Source: Cunninghamia lanceolata (Eukaryota > Streptophyta > Pinopsida > Cupressales > Cupressaceae). Taken from it: DNA of 64,000 nucleotides. The first letter of the stretch is position 1; every line of letters begins with the position of its first letter. Under the pieces are notes generated by a model. That model was not told the DNA's origin. It did not search any database and saw only the letters and a list, made by a program, of their open reading frames with translations. The translations under genes and the position numbers were made by a program. The stretch is from positions 7,254,001 to 7,318,000 of the forward strand of contig BSBN01000297.1 in the NCBI GenBank assembly GCA_027924645.1. Direction: 5' to 3'. Positions 1 through 10,679 of this stretch are shown one piece after another.

Positions 1-422
1 ATTTAGAGAAGATATTTTGGAAGAAATAATTAAATAATTAGAATTATTTAATTTAGAAGATTTAAAAGCAAATTAAATAAATAAATTTATTTAATTGTTG
101 TGCATGATTTTGGGAGAATGATTTTTGATTTAATTAAATAATTGGATATATTTAATTAATGTAGATGTGAATTTTGGAAGGTGACAATGATTTAATTAAA
201 TAATTAAAAATTATTTAATTGTGGAAGAATATAGAGGAATTTGATTTAATTAATTAAATAATGAGGATTTATTTAATTAATGTTGCAATTTAGGAGATTT
301 AGAAGAATTTGATGATAATTAATTAAATAATTAGATTATTTAATTAATGTTGAAATGCAGGTGATGAGACAGATAACGAAATGCAAGTGATTTGATGACA
401 CGGTCATTTTAGGGTGTCAACA
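1..422 (-). repeat. LTR (truncated by window start), Tat T2-like family
   Basis: AT-rich DNA built from repeated TTAATTAAATAATT-type blocks that closely resemble the AT-rich part of the T2 LTRs at 29700-30164 and 55300-55789. It ends in ...GGTGTCAACA; read on the minus strand it starts TGTTGACACCC, matching the T2 LTR start (TGTATACACC) in position and style. The beginning lies outside the window, so a solo LTR and an element end cannot be told apart. No purine tract follows on the inner side, which favours a solo LTR. Confidence 0.6.
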
Positions 423-811
423 TCATGTATTCTGCTCAAAATGTACCTAACCCACTCATCCTTCGTAAAACAGGGGAAATGTATGTATTGTGCAAAGTGC
501 TTGTTCTGGAGGCCTATGTATTGGGGTTTAAGCTCAAATGAATCATCTAACAATTGTTTGTGATAGATATCTCTTAGTTTGAATTCCCCAAACTCTTCAA
601 CATTTGCATGTATATAAACCCTAATATCTTCGGTGTGCAAAACACCATGCAGAACACTGGAAAATGCACCTAGGGGGTCTACCTCCAAGGATTTGTATGG
701 ATGTTTCTTAAATGTAGGGTGAGGTCTATCAGAAATCTTTACAATATTCAGAGTACCCATTATCAAGAGATTTGCGGTGAGATATTTGAAAGCGGAAAAT
801 ACATTTTGCAC
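423..811 (-). pseudogene. Unrecognised ORF fragment interrupted by an LTR
   Basis: About 130 codons open on the minus strand; the last few codons of the open frame come from the LTR that ends at 422, so the original ORF was probably cut there. Composition is protein-like (hydrophobic N-terminal stretch, then a mixed region ending around KDEWVRYILSRIHD). An adjacent frame upstream (about 811-890) is also protein-like, suggesting a frameshift or a splice near 811 (AACAG before the first codon). I do not recognise the family. It could be part of a transposon-associated ORF like the long one at 59-64 kb, but I see no direct alignment. Confidence 0.35.
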
Positions 812-1039
812 CTGTTGGTTTCATGGAGTGGGTTGGATTGATCTCTGGAAGTAATGACTTCTGCAAGTGATCTTCGATGAACTTGAGGAATTTCATTTTA
901 GAGCTCTGCTTTTCATTTCTTCTTAAGTGCAGAATGAATGAGTGATTAATGAAAAACCCTTATATTGCTCCGTAAGCCCTAATATCAGATTGCAATAAAT
1001 GCTCGACCTACATTATTCTGGTTTGCCTTATTTTCCTTG

Positions 1040-2240
1040 TTCAAGGAGGAAGAAGCTCATCTAGATCATTATGATTCTCTTGTGATCAATGTTAGTGATG
1101 AATCATCATATCCACTTGTCCTTTTGATCATCTTATGTATTCGCAGATCAAGCTGTATCAATTTGGATTCATACCGGGCCAATCTTGTGAGAAACCTGTT
1201 TTACCGGAAGACTTGCTTAATCGGACCAATTACAGATTTGGCAAACAACATTCCTTTGCATATTTGACTAATGTCCTCTTGATCTGCATTGATTAGCCAT
1301 ATGACCTACTCTATTGCATGCAAAGCATCTACCATTGAATGATTTGTTCATTTGCATATTTCTGCATTCATGAGATTTGTGGCCATACCTTTTGCAGTTA
1401 AAACACTGTCTGGAGAAGGATGAATTAGTCTGATTCATTCTCTTTCTGCACTGATTAGCTTTGTGACCAAAGTGATTGCAGCTGTGGCAGTATCCATTGA
1501 AGGATGGATATCTTTGAGCATTGGGATGTCTTACCAGAGGTCTTCTAGGCTTGTTCCTTGGATTTTCTGGTCTAAAATTTTGTTGACCTGATCTGGAGCT
1601 TTCTTCTTTCTCATATCCCAAACCACACTTGTCATCTGCCCTCTTCTGACTTCCAAGAAGAACTTCAAGTTAAGTAGAACTTATCTTGAATTTCTCTTTA
1701 TATTCATTTGCTGATTGAAGATCCCTTTTAAGAGAGACAATTTGATCCTCAAGTTTTTCTTCATTTTATTTAGCATCTTCAAGATCAGATTCAAGATGTT
1801 TGATGATTCTATCCATTTGGTGGCAATCTTCTAATTTCTCCTTGAGAGATTGTCTTAGATTATCTTCAATTTTTCTTTTCTCTTCAATCTCTTGAGTAAA
1901 CTTTATAACTCCTGATTCCATTTCATGTCTTACCATAATGACTTCTTTTGATAACTTTTCACATAACTTGGTTTTTTCAGTCAGCTCTTCATTTGCATCA
2001 TTAGCTTCACCTTGTCTTGCCAATTACTGAAGTAGCTCCTTTCTCTTTTTCATAGAGAGACTTAATTTGTCTTTCAGTTCTCTCATGAAATCATCAGCCT
2101 GTTTGAGTCTTTCCTTTGACTTCAGAGTTTGACTATTCAAGATCATCAAGGGCAGTCTTGAGTTGCTCCCTTAAACCATATGCATCCATTTGATCTCCCA
2201 GATCTTCCTCAAGCTGTTAGGCTCTATTAGGAGGAACTTA
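1040..2240 (-). pseudogene. Retrotransposon gag remnant: coiled coil plus CCHC zinc knuckles
   Basis: Read on the minus strand, a Glu/Lys-rich coiled-coil segment (2230-1766) is followed by three CX2CX4HX4C zinc knuckles (1621-1268: CHSCNHFGHKANQC, CFNCKRYGHKSHEC, CFACNRVGHMANQC) and a degenerate fourth (~1200). This is the nucleic-acid-binding end of a retrotransposon gag that packages element RNA. The gag N-terminus is missing: the coiled coil begins almost at the primer-binding site (2241), so an internal deletion removed the start. Several stops and a frame break near 1630-1760 make it non-functional. The ~1 kb LTR, tRNA-Met-type PBS and multiple knuckles suggest a Copia-type element, but without pol this is not certain. 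Confidence 0.7.
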
Positions 2241-2252
2241 GCTCTGATATCA
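2241..2252 (-). other. Primer-binding site (tRNA-iMet type)
   Basis: The minus strand reads TGATATCAGAGC, one base from the common plant PBS TGGTATCAGAGC that pairs with the 3' end of initiator tRNA-Met. It sits two bases inside the LTR that starts at 2255. Confidence 0.75.
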
Positions 2253-2254
2253 AT

Positions 2255-3308
2255 TGTTGATAACTGAGAGGGGGTGTGAATCAGTTATCCAAATTATTTC
2301 TTCTTTTTAAACTTTTTTATTAATTAATGCAGCATTAATTCAAACAAGCAAATATAACCATGAAATGGAGATACACATGACACAATATTTTTGATGTGGA
2401 AACCCTGTTAAGGGAGAAAACCACGGGGTGATTAACCCAAAGATTATTCTCTGTTAGAAGAATAAGGAATTACAAAATGGCACTTGCCAATTAGGGCTTA
2501 CTGCCTGAGCACACTACTCACAAGGAGGCACACTGCCTACAAGAGACATACTGTCTACAAAAGAGTGTTATACAATACTTGAACTGATTGGTAGCATCCA
2601 CATATGTTGGAGTTCAGTTTCGGTTAGGCTCAGTACACTGATCTACTGCACTTCATCTTTCCTCTTCTCTTATGCTGCTTTCCTTTCACATACCAGACCT
2701 TCCTAACTGTTTCTGCTCTGCTCTATTTTTATTCGCATATCATATGTCACACAACACTTCTCACAACTAAATCCATCCTATATATATTCGCACAAGTGAT
2801 TTCATTATCTTTCTAGTCGGCACCCGGAACAGTCAATTTTCTCACAAACTCTGTTCTATCAGCTGAATCCTTGCACATCAAGTAATACAGATCAAGTATA
2901 TGCTTGTAGAAATCATTAATCATGTCGGCCAAATATGATTCATGCCTTCATAACCTTTACCACCATTAGTAACACATCTGGAAAGTAATCTGATGTTCTG
3001 TCAGTCAGTTCTTCCTCTGTTCATACTGTCACTCAGGAATCTGGTACTCAACTATTCATATCTTTTTCCTTGTCCATCACCGGAGGCTAAATCCTTGGAA
3101 TCTATTACTCAAGGTAGTCCTCTTGACTTTCCCAAATCCACACTTCACCAAGATACTTCCTCTAAGAGATCCAAACCTATCTGTCGAACCTTGCCACATG
3201 CTCTGTTCTTGTTTACTAGACCACCACATTCTTCATTCTGACTTCCGGTAGAGACACACCATGTCCTGCGGATGTGTGGGATGAACTTTGTTGCCATCAA
3301 TGACAACA
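2255..3308 (-). repeat. 5' LTR of the 1-3.3 kb retrotransposon remnant
   Basis: Bounded by TGTTG... at 2255 and ...CAACA at 3308, so the ends are short inverted repeats with canonical TG/CA. A tRNA-Met-type PBS and gag lie on the inner (left) side, so in the minus orientation this is the 5' LTR, about 1.05 kb. No second copy is visible in the window. Confidence 0.7.
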
Positions 3309-5830
3309 ATCATGAATGTATATAGTGTCTGTTGCCAACACTTGTATCTTATTCCTAGGCACAATTGGATGATCTTCCTAGATCTAGCGCTCATGATGGT
3401 GGGAAATTACATGAAGGGGCGCCTAAGTCCAATTTGACTTTGTATTTGATATTTTATGACTCCAATTGACTAGGAATGGCTCAATTTCTAAAGTGTTGAC
3501 TCAATAATGTAAGTTTAAGGTCTTTTCCTCCTAGGTGCCAATTAATGAGTTCACTAGATGCAATTTCTCTTGGACTTGAAGATTGTGAAAGAACTTGAAG
3601 CTTGGATGGATGTCTTCAAATGTTCAATGAAGAAGTGTTCCAACTTGAAAGGTCCTTTAAAGTGTAGATATTGATGATAACACTTTCCCTTATATGTGAA
3701 GTAGATGACTTCTCAAGGAGGCTTGAATGTATTAGAGGGACTTGAAATTGAATGGATGTCTTTGGAATGCTTGATGATGATGAGAAGTTCCTTTGGAGCA
3801 GCTACATGCTGATCTTGAAGTGATGATTGATGAAGAATCTAGTTGATACTTGAAGATAAATGGAACTTGAAGTGATAGATGGAAGTCTTCGAACATGATG
3901 CAACTGGTGATGTCATTGATGAAGAAGACTTGAAATATATCTTGTTGTGACCTCTTGGAGCAGCTACCTCTTGAAGTGGTGTTTCCTTGGTAGTGATTGC
4001 TTCCATATTAACTCTTTGGCATGAATGAATGTGAAAGGCTCCTTTGGAGCAGCTACATGATGACTCTAGGTGACTCCAAGCTCGTACTCCTACCTTTTCC
4101 TTCAATCTTCCTACAATACAAACCAAGAAACACATCAATCCTCATGATAAACATTTTATAACACAAAGGAATCCTCTTTAAACATGGAATAATCTTACTA
4201 CAAATCTAGGCGCATATATAGGTAAAAATAAGAGCAAAGGGTGCCTAACACAAGTTGGTCCATATTTATCACTTTAAATGATTTCAAATAATTGTAATGT
4301 CTTAAAGAGGTCAATCTCCCTTAAGAGATTCATTCAAAAGGTGTCTTTCAATGCAATTTCTCCCTTAGGTGCTAGAATGGGTTTGTACTGATGAAGAGTG
4401 CGCCTAGATTTAAATGTCTTTATACTTGCAATTTTGCAATTCTAAATGATGAGACATGTCTTAGAATGAATTCTATCTTTCAAGCGCTCACTCCAAAAGG
4501 TCATCTCATGTAATTTCACCCAAGGCACTCATTGAGGTGTCCTCAGAGGCTAAAGTGCACCTAACTCAATTGCCTTTATCTTTATCATTTTTGTGCTTTC
4601 AACAATTGAAAATGACCTAGAGTGATCCTTTCTCTCAAGGCACTCACCTATTGATATGAAACCAAGTTATTTCCCTTAGGTGCAATTTTAGGCTTGTATG
4701 GGTGAAAAGTGTGCCTTACATCCTTAGGTGGTTCTTTCTAATTCTCAATGATTTCAATCAAATGCCAAGTGTCTAAGGAAGATTTTGTCTTGAGATGATT
4801 AAATTTTGAGGTTCAAATCCCTTCCTCAATCAAGCACAATCTAAGGGTTGTCTAGATGAAATTTGACTTCAACTTGGGCGCTCATTTGAGTTGGGAGGAA
4901 CTAGAATTTGCACCTAGATTGGAGATAGATATTTTGGCTTATTTGATGATGGTCTCAAGTCTCTCTACCAAGGCGCATTTTGATGATGTTCTTATTTAAA
5001 CTCTTATGAAGACTATCTCATCCCTAAGTGCTCATCCTCATGATTTTCATGCACTTAGACTTCAAGGTGCCAAAACTAGTAGGAAAATTCACAATGAGCG
5101 CCTTTGCTTTGGAAGAATTTCTTATTGATCGTTAGGGACACTTTGGAGTTGATATGTACTTCCTTTACTTCCATGTACTCAATTCATCATAATTATTGTC
5201 AAAGACTTCTCCAAGTTGATTGATAACATGCTTCTTGATGTTAAGATCCTTCATTCACTCCTTCTTCTTAGATCTAGGTGCTCATGATGGTGGGAAATTA
5301 CATGAAGGGCGCCTAAGGTTCAAGATAGGTTCTTTCCACTCATCTTAAATTTCAATCATTGCAGTTAATCTTAAAATACATCATCCAAAATGAGAAACCT
5401 CCAAGACTTGTCATTGTAAGTTGATTTCCTCCAAGGCGCCAATACAAGGTTCTTTTGAAGGCAAAGGGCGCCTAGGCTTATGGGGCTCAATTTGATGTAT
5501 TTATTGAAAGCTCAAGGTGAATTGATGCTTATTGAAAATGCCACTTAGTCCTTCATTTGCATTCTAGGTGCCATTTCCTATTGACTTATATACTCCTCCT
5601 CATGCTAGGGTGCCATAATGAAGTGGTTTAGACAATAGGTGCACTTCACTTACTAGAGGCTTGTTCTCCTTCCACCTTAGGCACACTTTTACGGTGGAAT
5701 AGGTGTCAATGGGCACCTTGTCTTAAATGAATGCTCTCTCCAAGTTGGGTGCCCTTTTGAGGCTTTATGAGTTGTAAATTATGCCTTAACCCTTCATGCT
5801 TGTTGCTCAATGTTTGAATGTTTAAGAAAG
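3309..5830. repeat. Field of GGYGC-core interspersed repeats (no gene)
   Basis: No credible coding region. About thirty copies of a short core (GGCGCC, GGTGCC, GGCGCA and close variants, often followed by TAAG/TAGG) occur at irregular 40-120 bp spacing. A ~50-bp stretch containing CATGATGGTGGGAAATTACA is duplicated at 3374-3428 and 5264-5317. From ~3590 to 4080 a looser ~120-150 bp unit containing TTGGAGCAGCTAC repeats about three times. Similar short-core arrays flank the Tat elements elsewhere in this window, so this may be the untranslated part of a lost element. Confidence 0.5.
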
Positions 5831-6266
5831 TCTCCTTTAGGTGCTCATCTTAATGAATTTTTCTCAAGGCACAATCATCCTAATGACTTGGATATTCATC
5901 CTAGTGTTTCAGGATATCAGGCTACTAGACTTAGTCATTTTCAGGATCTCAAACATAAAGAATAACATGATGATTCATTTTTTTGTATTGCATATAGTTG
6001 ACATTGTATGCTACTCAAAGAATATTAATATTTTTTGTTCAACATGATGATTCATTTTTTTTTTAAATACAACTTTTATCTTTTAGTTCCAAAACAAGGT
6101 TTAGGTGATACTTGAATAACAATAGCTAGCTTATTGGATCAACAAACATCCTATGTAATACAATTGGACTTTAAATATTTGAAGTAGCCATCTACAAATA
6201 TCCATTCAAACATGGATTATAATGTAAGTATGGATGCCATTAATAAAAAAGATTTGTATTAACCAA
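5831..6266. other. AT-rich stretch without gene
   Basis: Nothing coding seen. A block starting AACATGATGATTCATTTTTT occurs twice, at about 5963 and 6041. Confidence 0.4.
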
Positions 6267-6267
6267 A

Positions 6268-6420
6268 TATCCATATAGGCATACATCAATATCTGTCAAT
6301 ATAAGTATAACATATATACAAAATAGCCATATAGGCTTACAAGAATGCCATATAGGCATACAATGTCAACTATATACAATACAAAATATATGTCCAAAAA
6401 TGCCATATAGGCATACAACA
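6268..6420. repeat. Four copies of a near-palindrome CCATATAGG
   Basis: The motif (T/A)GCCATATAGGC(A/T)TACA occurs at about 6270, 6325, 6346 and 6400 (first copy partial). Its core TGCCATATAGGCA is an almost perfect inverted repeat. It lies just beyond the 3' end of the multi-exon pseudogene at 6439-8515. Subterminal short repeats next to a transposase-like gene are a feature of class II elements, but no terminal inverted repeat could be located. Confidence 0.5.
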
Positions 6421-6438
6421 AAGGAAGACAATAAAAAT

Positions 6439-8515
6439 TTATTCCCCTCTGGCTGGTGAAGAGAATAGATCACAGGCAGCCTTTGATCTTCTAGGGGATG
6501 GAGACATGCATGTGGGTGGTCTACTACGAACCCGAAGGCTGCTCCTCCTATTTAGTTCTTCCTACATCTTTAGTTGTTACAATAAAAAGTATAGACATTA
6601 ATATATAGAAATTACATGTTATAAAAAATGAAACATTTAACAAAATAATCACTTATCGCTACCATATAATCTGTCTCCTCATTTGCCTCAGTAGCAGGAA
6701 TAGCCCGTGGTGATGTCATGTCTTATAGAAACCATCCAGATAGAAATTAAACTTCAAATCAATAATCTTTTGATTTTTCAAAAATAGACAACTATAACAA
6801 TGAATGTAAATTGAAATTTACTAATCTACCTCATACCCCTGTCAATGCCATGGAGCTATGAATCGCAGAGGTCACACCATGCTCCATTGCCCTATGAACA
6901 TCAGGAGGTGTCTTCGTAGCCTGCATCATCTGGAAATAAAACAACATTATTCAATTATGAAAAGTATAATAGTGATGCAAATCATGGCTCCTAACATACA
7001 CACACGTTCATCTAAACATGGAAGTACACACAATAAAGCACACAAGTCACATACAAAAATCTAGTAAGTACAATTCATTCATTAAACTATTTATTTTATT
7101 ACCTCCGTGAAGCTTTCAAGTCCACCACCGCTGACAGGTGTTGCTGTGAAATCTCCAATATTAACCTATTCAACATCCAAAATCAGCTATTAGAATACCA
7201 TTCATATAACAATGCTATTCACATGTAATATTTATAATTGTTTACTAGTTACATACCCCAATAGTAGATGATCTAGTGTAATATGTAGGTGGAGAACCAC
7301 TAAAAACTACATCAATGCTATGACCCTAAAATTTCATTAAAATCATCAAACTAAATTAGTTAATCTTGCATTTCAAAAATGAAATTTAATAAATTAAATT
7401 CAATAAACTTGCTAATATTTACCTGAGTATCAAGGTCGAAAGTCTCACTTAGGAGGGTATATGTCATCACCATCTACTCAGCTGCAGATGTAGCCTGTGC
7501 ACCTACGTCCCGACTATCCATGGGGTCATAACCACAGGTTGATCCACAAGTCTAACAAGAATGGGGTGGGACCCTACTCCTCGCACTATCTTCCAACCCA
7601 CTCTGTGCTACAGGACTGGCATGCTCTATGATGCTCTGGGTCAAGGCACTAATGGACTGAAGTGTATCAAACTCAACACTCTCCTTCACAATGAAAGGGA
7701 TAGAAACATTCTCATGGGTTGGTCTACTGATTACTCATCTCACTACCCACTGTGGCTCAAGACGTGCCCCTGGTCTATCTTGTGTTACCCCCCACCTCTA
7801 CCCTGGAAGTCTTGCATATCAAAATAGTTTGGCACTTTATTGAGGACAAACTCACAGTAGAGTTTCCTCAAAAAGTATTGTGGGACCTCATTATTATTGC
7901 ATGGAGGATGGTCAAAAACCATCCACCACCTCTGCCCAAAATTATCCCTTATCACTTGGTTGTTACACCAATGGATAGGGAACCTCTTGTATGTAATGGG
8001 TGGAGGTTGATTTGTTTGTGGGTTTGTGAAAATCGAACACAAGTCTAATTTTATAATTTGTAATTTTTTCACATCTTGGTATGATAGCTTGTCTACATAA
8101 TAATCTCTAAACTCTCTCCTCTTATCCGGCCAACTAGTTATTTGCTTGCTAATTGAAATTACATTTGATAACATAGATTCAAGAGATTCAGCAAGTGTGG
8201 ACCTATGCAAGGTTGAAGTGGAAGGATCTTTCAACCTTACAATTATATCTTCAATTTCTTTTTTGTTGTTTTCAATTTGCCCCATTATATTTTCTTGTGT
8301 TCTAGGGGCATGTCGAGGAATGGATGGAGGAGGTTGTTGTTGTTCCACAGGATTTTGTGGATTTTGAGGAGGAGGAGGAGGAGGTGCATTAACATTTCCT
8401 GACAATTAATGAAATATACATCAAAAAACAACTCAAACCTACCTATTTAGAAGCAAATTCAAACAAAAAGACAAATAAACTCACTCCTTTGGTGTGCTCG
8501 ATGTCGTGGCGGCAT
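6439..8515 (-). pseudogene. Seven-exon decayed gene of unknown function
   Basis: Exons read on the minus strand: 8485-8515 (ATG), 7423-8398, 7257-7325, 7103-7165, 6837-6929, ~6663-6721, 6439-6567 (TAA). The five junctions from exon 1 to exon 5 have GT donors and AG acceptors, and the exon 2/3/4/5 joins are all phase 0. Exon 1 splices a basic start (MPPRHRAH) onto a proline-run N-terminus (PPPPPP, QQQ) followed by a ~150-residue mixed domain containing the motifs SWPDKRREFRDYYVDKL and FGQRWWMVFDHPP. Exon 2 has one frameshift in a G run near 7790 and about three stops; exon 7 has one stop, and exon 6 breaks phase. I do not recognise the family. The adjacent palindromic repeats hint at a class II transposon accessory gene, but a captured host gene is equally possible. 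Confidence 0.6.
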
Positions 8516-8790
8516 TTTGGCGACAAATCAATAAGATTTTTGTGTTGAATTGAATAATCCAAAATGCGAGCGCACTTCCTAGGGTTTGCAGACCACGGGA
8601 ATAGTGGAGAAAAAAGAAATGAAATGAAATGAGAGAAGTTTTTTTTTTATTTATAATAGGTGATAATGCGCTCACGTTTTGTATTTTTTTTAAAATAATT
8701 TGGCCACTTTTTGGCCCCCCATCTTTTTGCACTTACCCACATCAAAAGAGTTACATAAAGTTTGGAAAGTCTTCCAAACTAGCTCCTTGA
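8516..8790. other. Putative upstream region of the 6.4-8.5 kb gene
   Basis: No ORF of note. Contains a T-rich run (8640-8650) and GC-richer patches (AATGCGAGCGCACTTCC near 8560). No clear TATA box was assigned. Confidence 0.25.
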
Positions 8791-9110
8791 TATTTAGGAC
8801 CCTTTGAAGTTCTCAAAGTGATCAATCTAGTTGCCTACAGAATCACTCTACCACCATCTCTTGCTAGAATACACATTTTTTTTCATGTTTCCCATTTGAA
8901 AAAGTATATAATAGGTGATAATCATATTCTTGATTTGAATGCTTTACAAGTACAGGACCTAGGAGTGGTCATGATCAAGCCTCTCAAGGTGCTCAAAGTT
9001 CACAAGCTCCACTTGTGTAACAAATATTATCAATTGCAAATTATTTGTAAATGTAAAGTGAAATGTTTTCATAGTGATATTATCTTGAATATATTGTAAT
9101 TTCAAGGTTG
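8791..9110 (+). pseudogene. Chromovirus (Ty3/gypsy) integrase C-terminal fragment
   Basis: An open frame from 8791 to 9099 carries the conserved integrase C-terminal block of plant chromoviruses: GPFEVL near the start, VAYRITLPPSLARIH, then FHVSHLKKYI and the linker leading to the chromodomain. The chromodomain itself is degraded or truncated after ~9060. Only this ~100-residue tail remains. No LTR, RT or gag for it is visible nearby, so it is a truncated relic. Confidence 0.75.
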
Positions 9111-9498
9111 AAAAATAATTAGAAAAGATATGCATTTATTTCTTGAGAATATGCAAATGCTATAAAAAATTCTCTTATGTTTTAACGTGTTCATTTACTT
9201 TCTTAGTAATTTTGTGAGTAATTCCAAGTAATATGAGATGGCATCTTACACAATCATATGCTCCTAGGAAGTGATAGAGAAGAAAGAGTGATGACAAGAT
9301 GGATATGTAATTAAGGGATAGAAGAATGAGAAAATTTTGTTTGTGTTTTTGTTTTCTACAAGAAAAGGAAATTATTTAGGTGTTTTTTCTTTCTAAACAA
9401 AACACATGAAATAGAAGAAGATATGAAATATAAGTGTCTAATCAATTAATCAACTAATCAAACATGGCAATGAGATCTGTAAGTGTAAGTGTAAGATA
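9111..9498. other. Non-coding stretch
   Basis: AT-rich; no ORF, repeat or motif that I can name. Ends in the presumed target-site copy of the solo LTR that follows. Confidence 0.3.
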
Positions 9499-10679
9499 TG
9501 TCAGGTTCACCAAAATGTGATATGGGGAAAAGAGATCTAGCCTAACCAAATGAATTAACCTAGATCAAGCTTTTTCCATGCCACATTAGAACACAAGCTA
9601 ATGAAGACATTTATGTTTGACTATAGTCCTCAAGGGAGAGCCAAACTGTTTGGGCTCTATTCCTTCGTTGCAAAGAAAGAAGGTTGATGACTAATGATTA
9701 ACTATGCTATACAATATGAGGATCTAGATGATAAACTGAGTAAAATAACATATTATTGTAACACAATATAGAAAATAAAAGAAAAGTAGAGTAGAGAAGA
9801 TCGGGGAGAACCTATCACTAGAGGAGGGATCAGAACCAGTAGGACACTAGCACTGTGCGCTAGGGTCCTAGGGTTCTTGGTAGAATTTTGTCTGTCAATG
9901 TTCATCTCTATACCTTCTGTCTTCTTGTCACTCGTTACTATCATAAGTTCCATCTTTGGATATGCACACAAAAAAGATGGAAAATGGTTGTGTTGTATAG
10001 AGGCTTGCCTTGGTTAAACCTTGTGTTGGTGTTCCCACCTCCACAACAGCAAATGATGGTTGATACAGAGTGCATGTTCGCGATGAAAAGAGCTAAAACA
10101 AGTAATAAAGATTGTTGTAACTGAAATAGATTTACCTTAGCGTGAAACCCTAGTTGGATTGATGTATCCACACAATCACATACATAGAGTCAACAAGAGA
10201 TGAAGAAGCTTCATAAAATACCTACAAAAAGGTTAGTGCCAATAATAATCACAAGTAGAGAGCTTTAGTAAGTCAGAGGTCTAATGTAGTAGAATTCACA
10301 AGATCATATCATGTCCCATTGTTGAGATGTTGTAATGGTTCCTTCAATTCTCAAATGAGGTAAAAAGACTAGTTTATGTATGAATCAAACATACTTTCAA
10401 AGATTCACTTGTTAAGGCCGACAAGAGAGTTGCATCATTCAATACACAAAATTTGACAATTGAATTCACAACTTTTTAGGGCCAAATGGGTAGGACCCTA
10501 GCACTAGGCACTAGTGTCCAGGCGCAATTTGTCTCCATAAATTCAGTTGTTAAAGGTCCTAACATATATCTTATGCAAACAATGAAATGGTCATATCACA
10601 AACAAAGTTAATCATGCATGCTAAACAAAGGGCCAAGTCTAGTGTGTAATTGTGAGTGGTGACAATTTACAACACTACA
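9499..10679 (-). mobile_element. Solo LTR (~1.18 kb), related to 24253-25481
   Basis: Starts TGTCAGG at 9499 and ends ...CACTACA at 10679, flanked by GATA (extendable to AGATAT if terminal bases are shared), consistent with a 4-6 bp target duplication. The 3' two-thirds aligns by eye with the solo LTR at 24253-25481 (shared landmarks: AGAACCTATCAC, the CTAGCA/CTAGNG block, and the end around GTGTGNAATTGT). No internal element sequence is attached. On the minus strand it begins TGTAGTG, so it is oriented minus. Confidence 0.55.

Noticed and set aside
3839..4138. 99-codon minus-strand ORF
   Set aside because: Lies within the short-repeat field, biased composition and no recognisable motif.
7561..8048. 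Plus-strand ORFs over the multi-exon pseudogene
   Set aside because: Opposite-strand shadows; the minus strand has spliced structure and protein-like composition.
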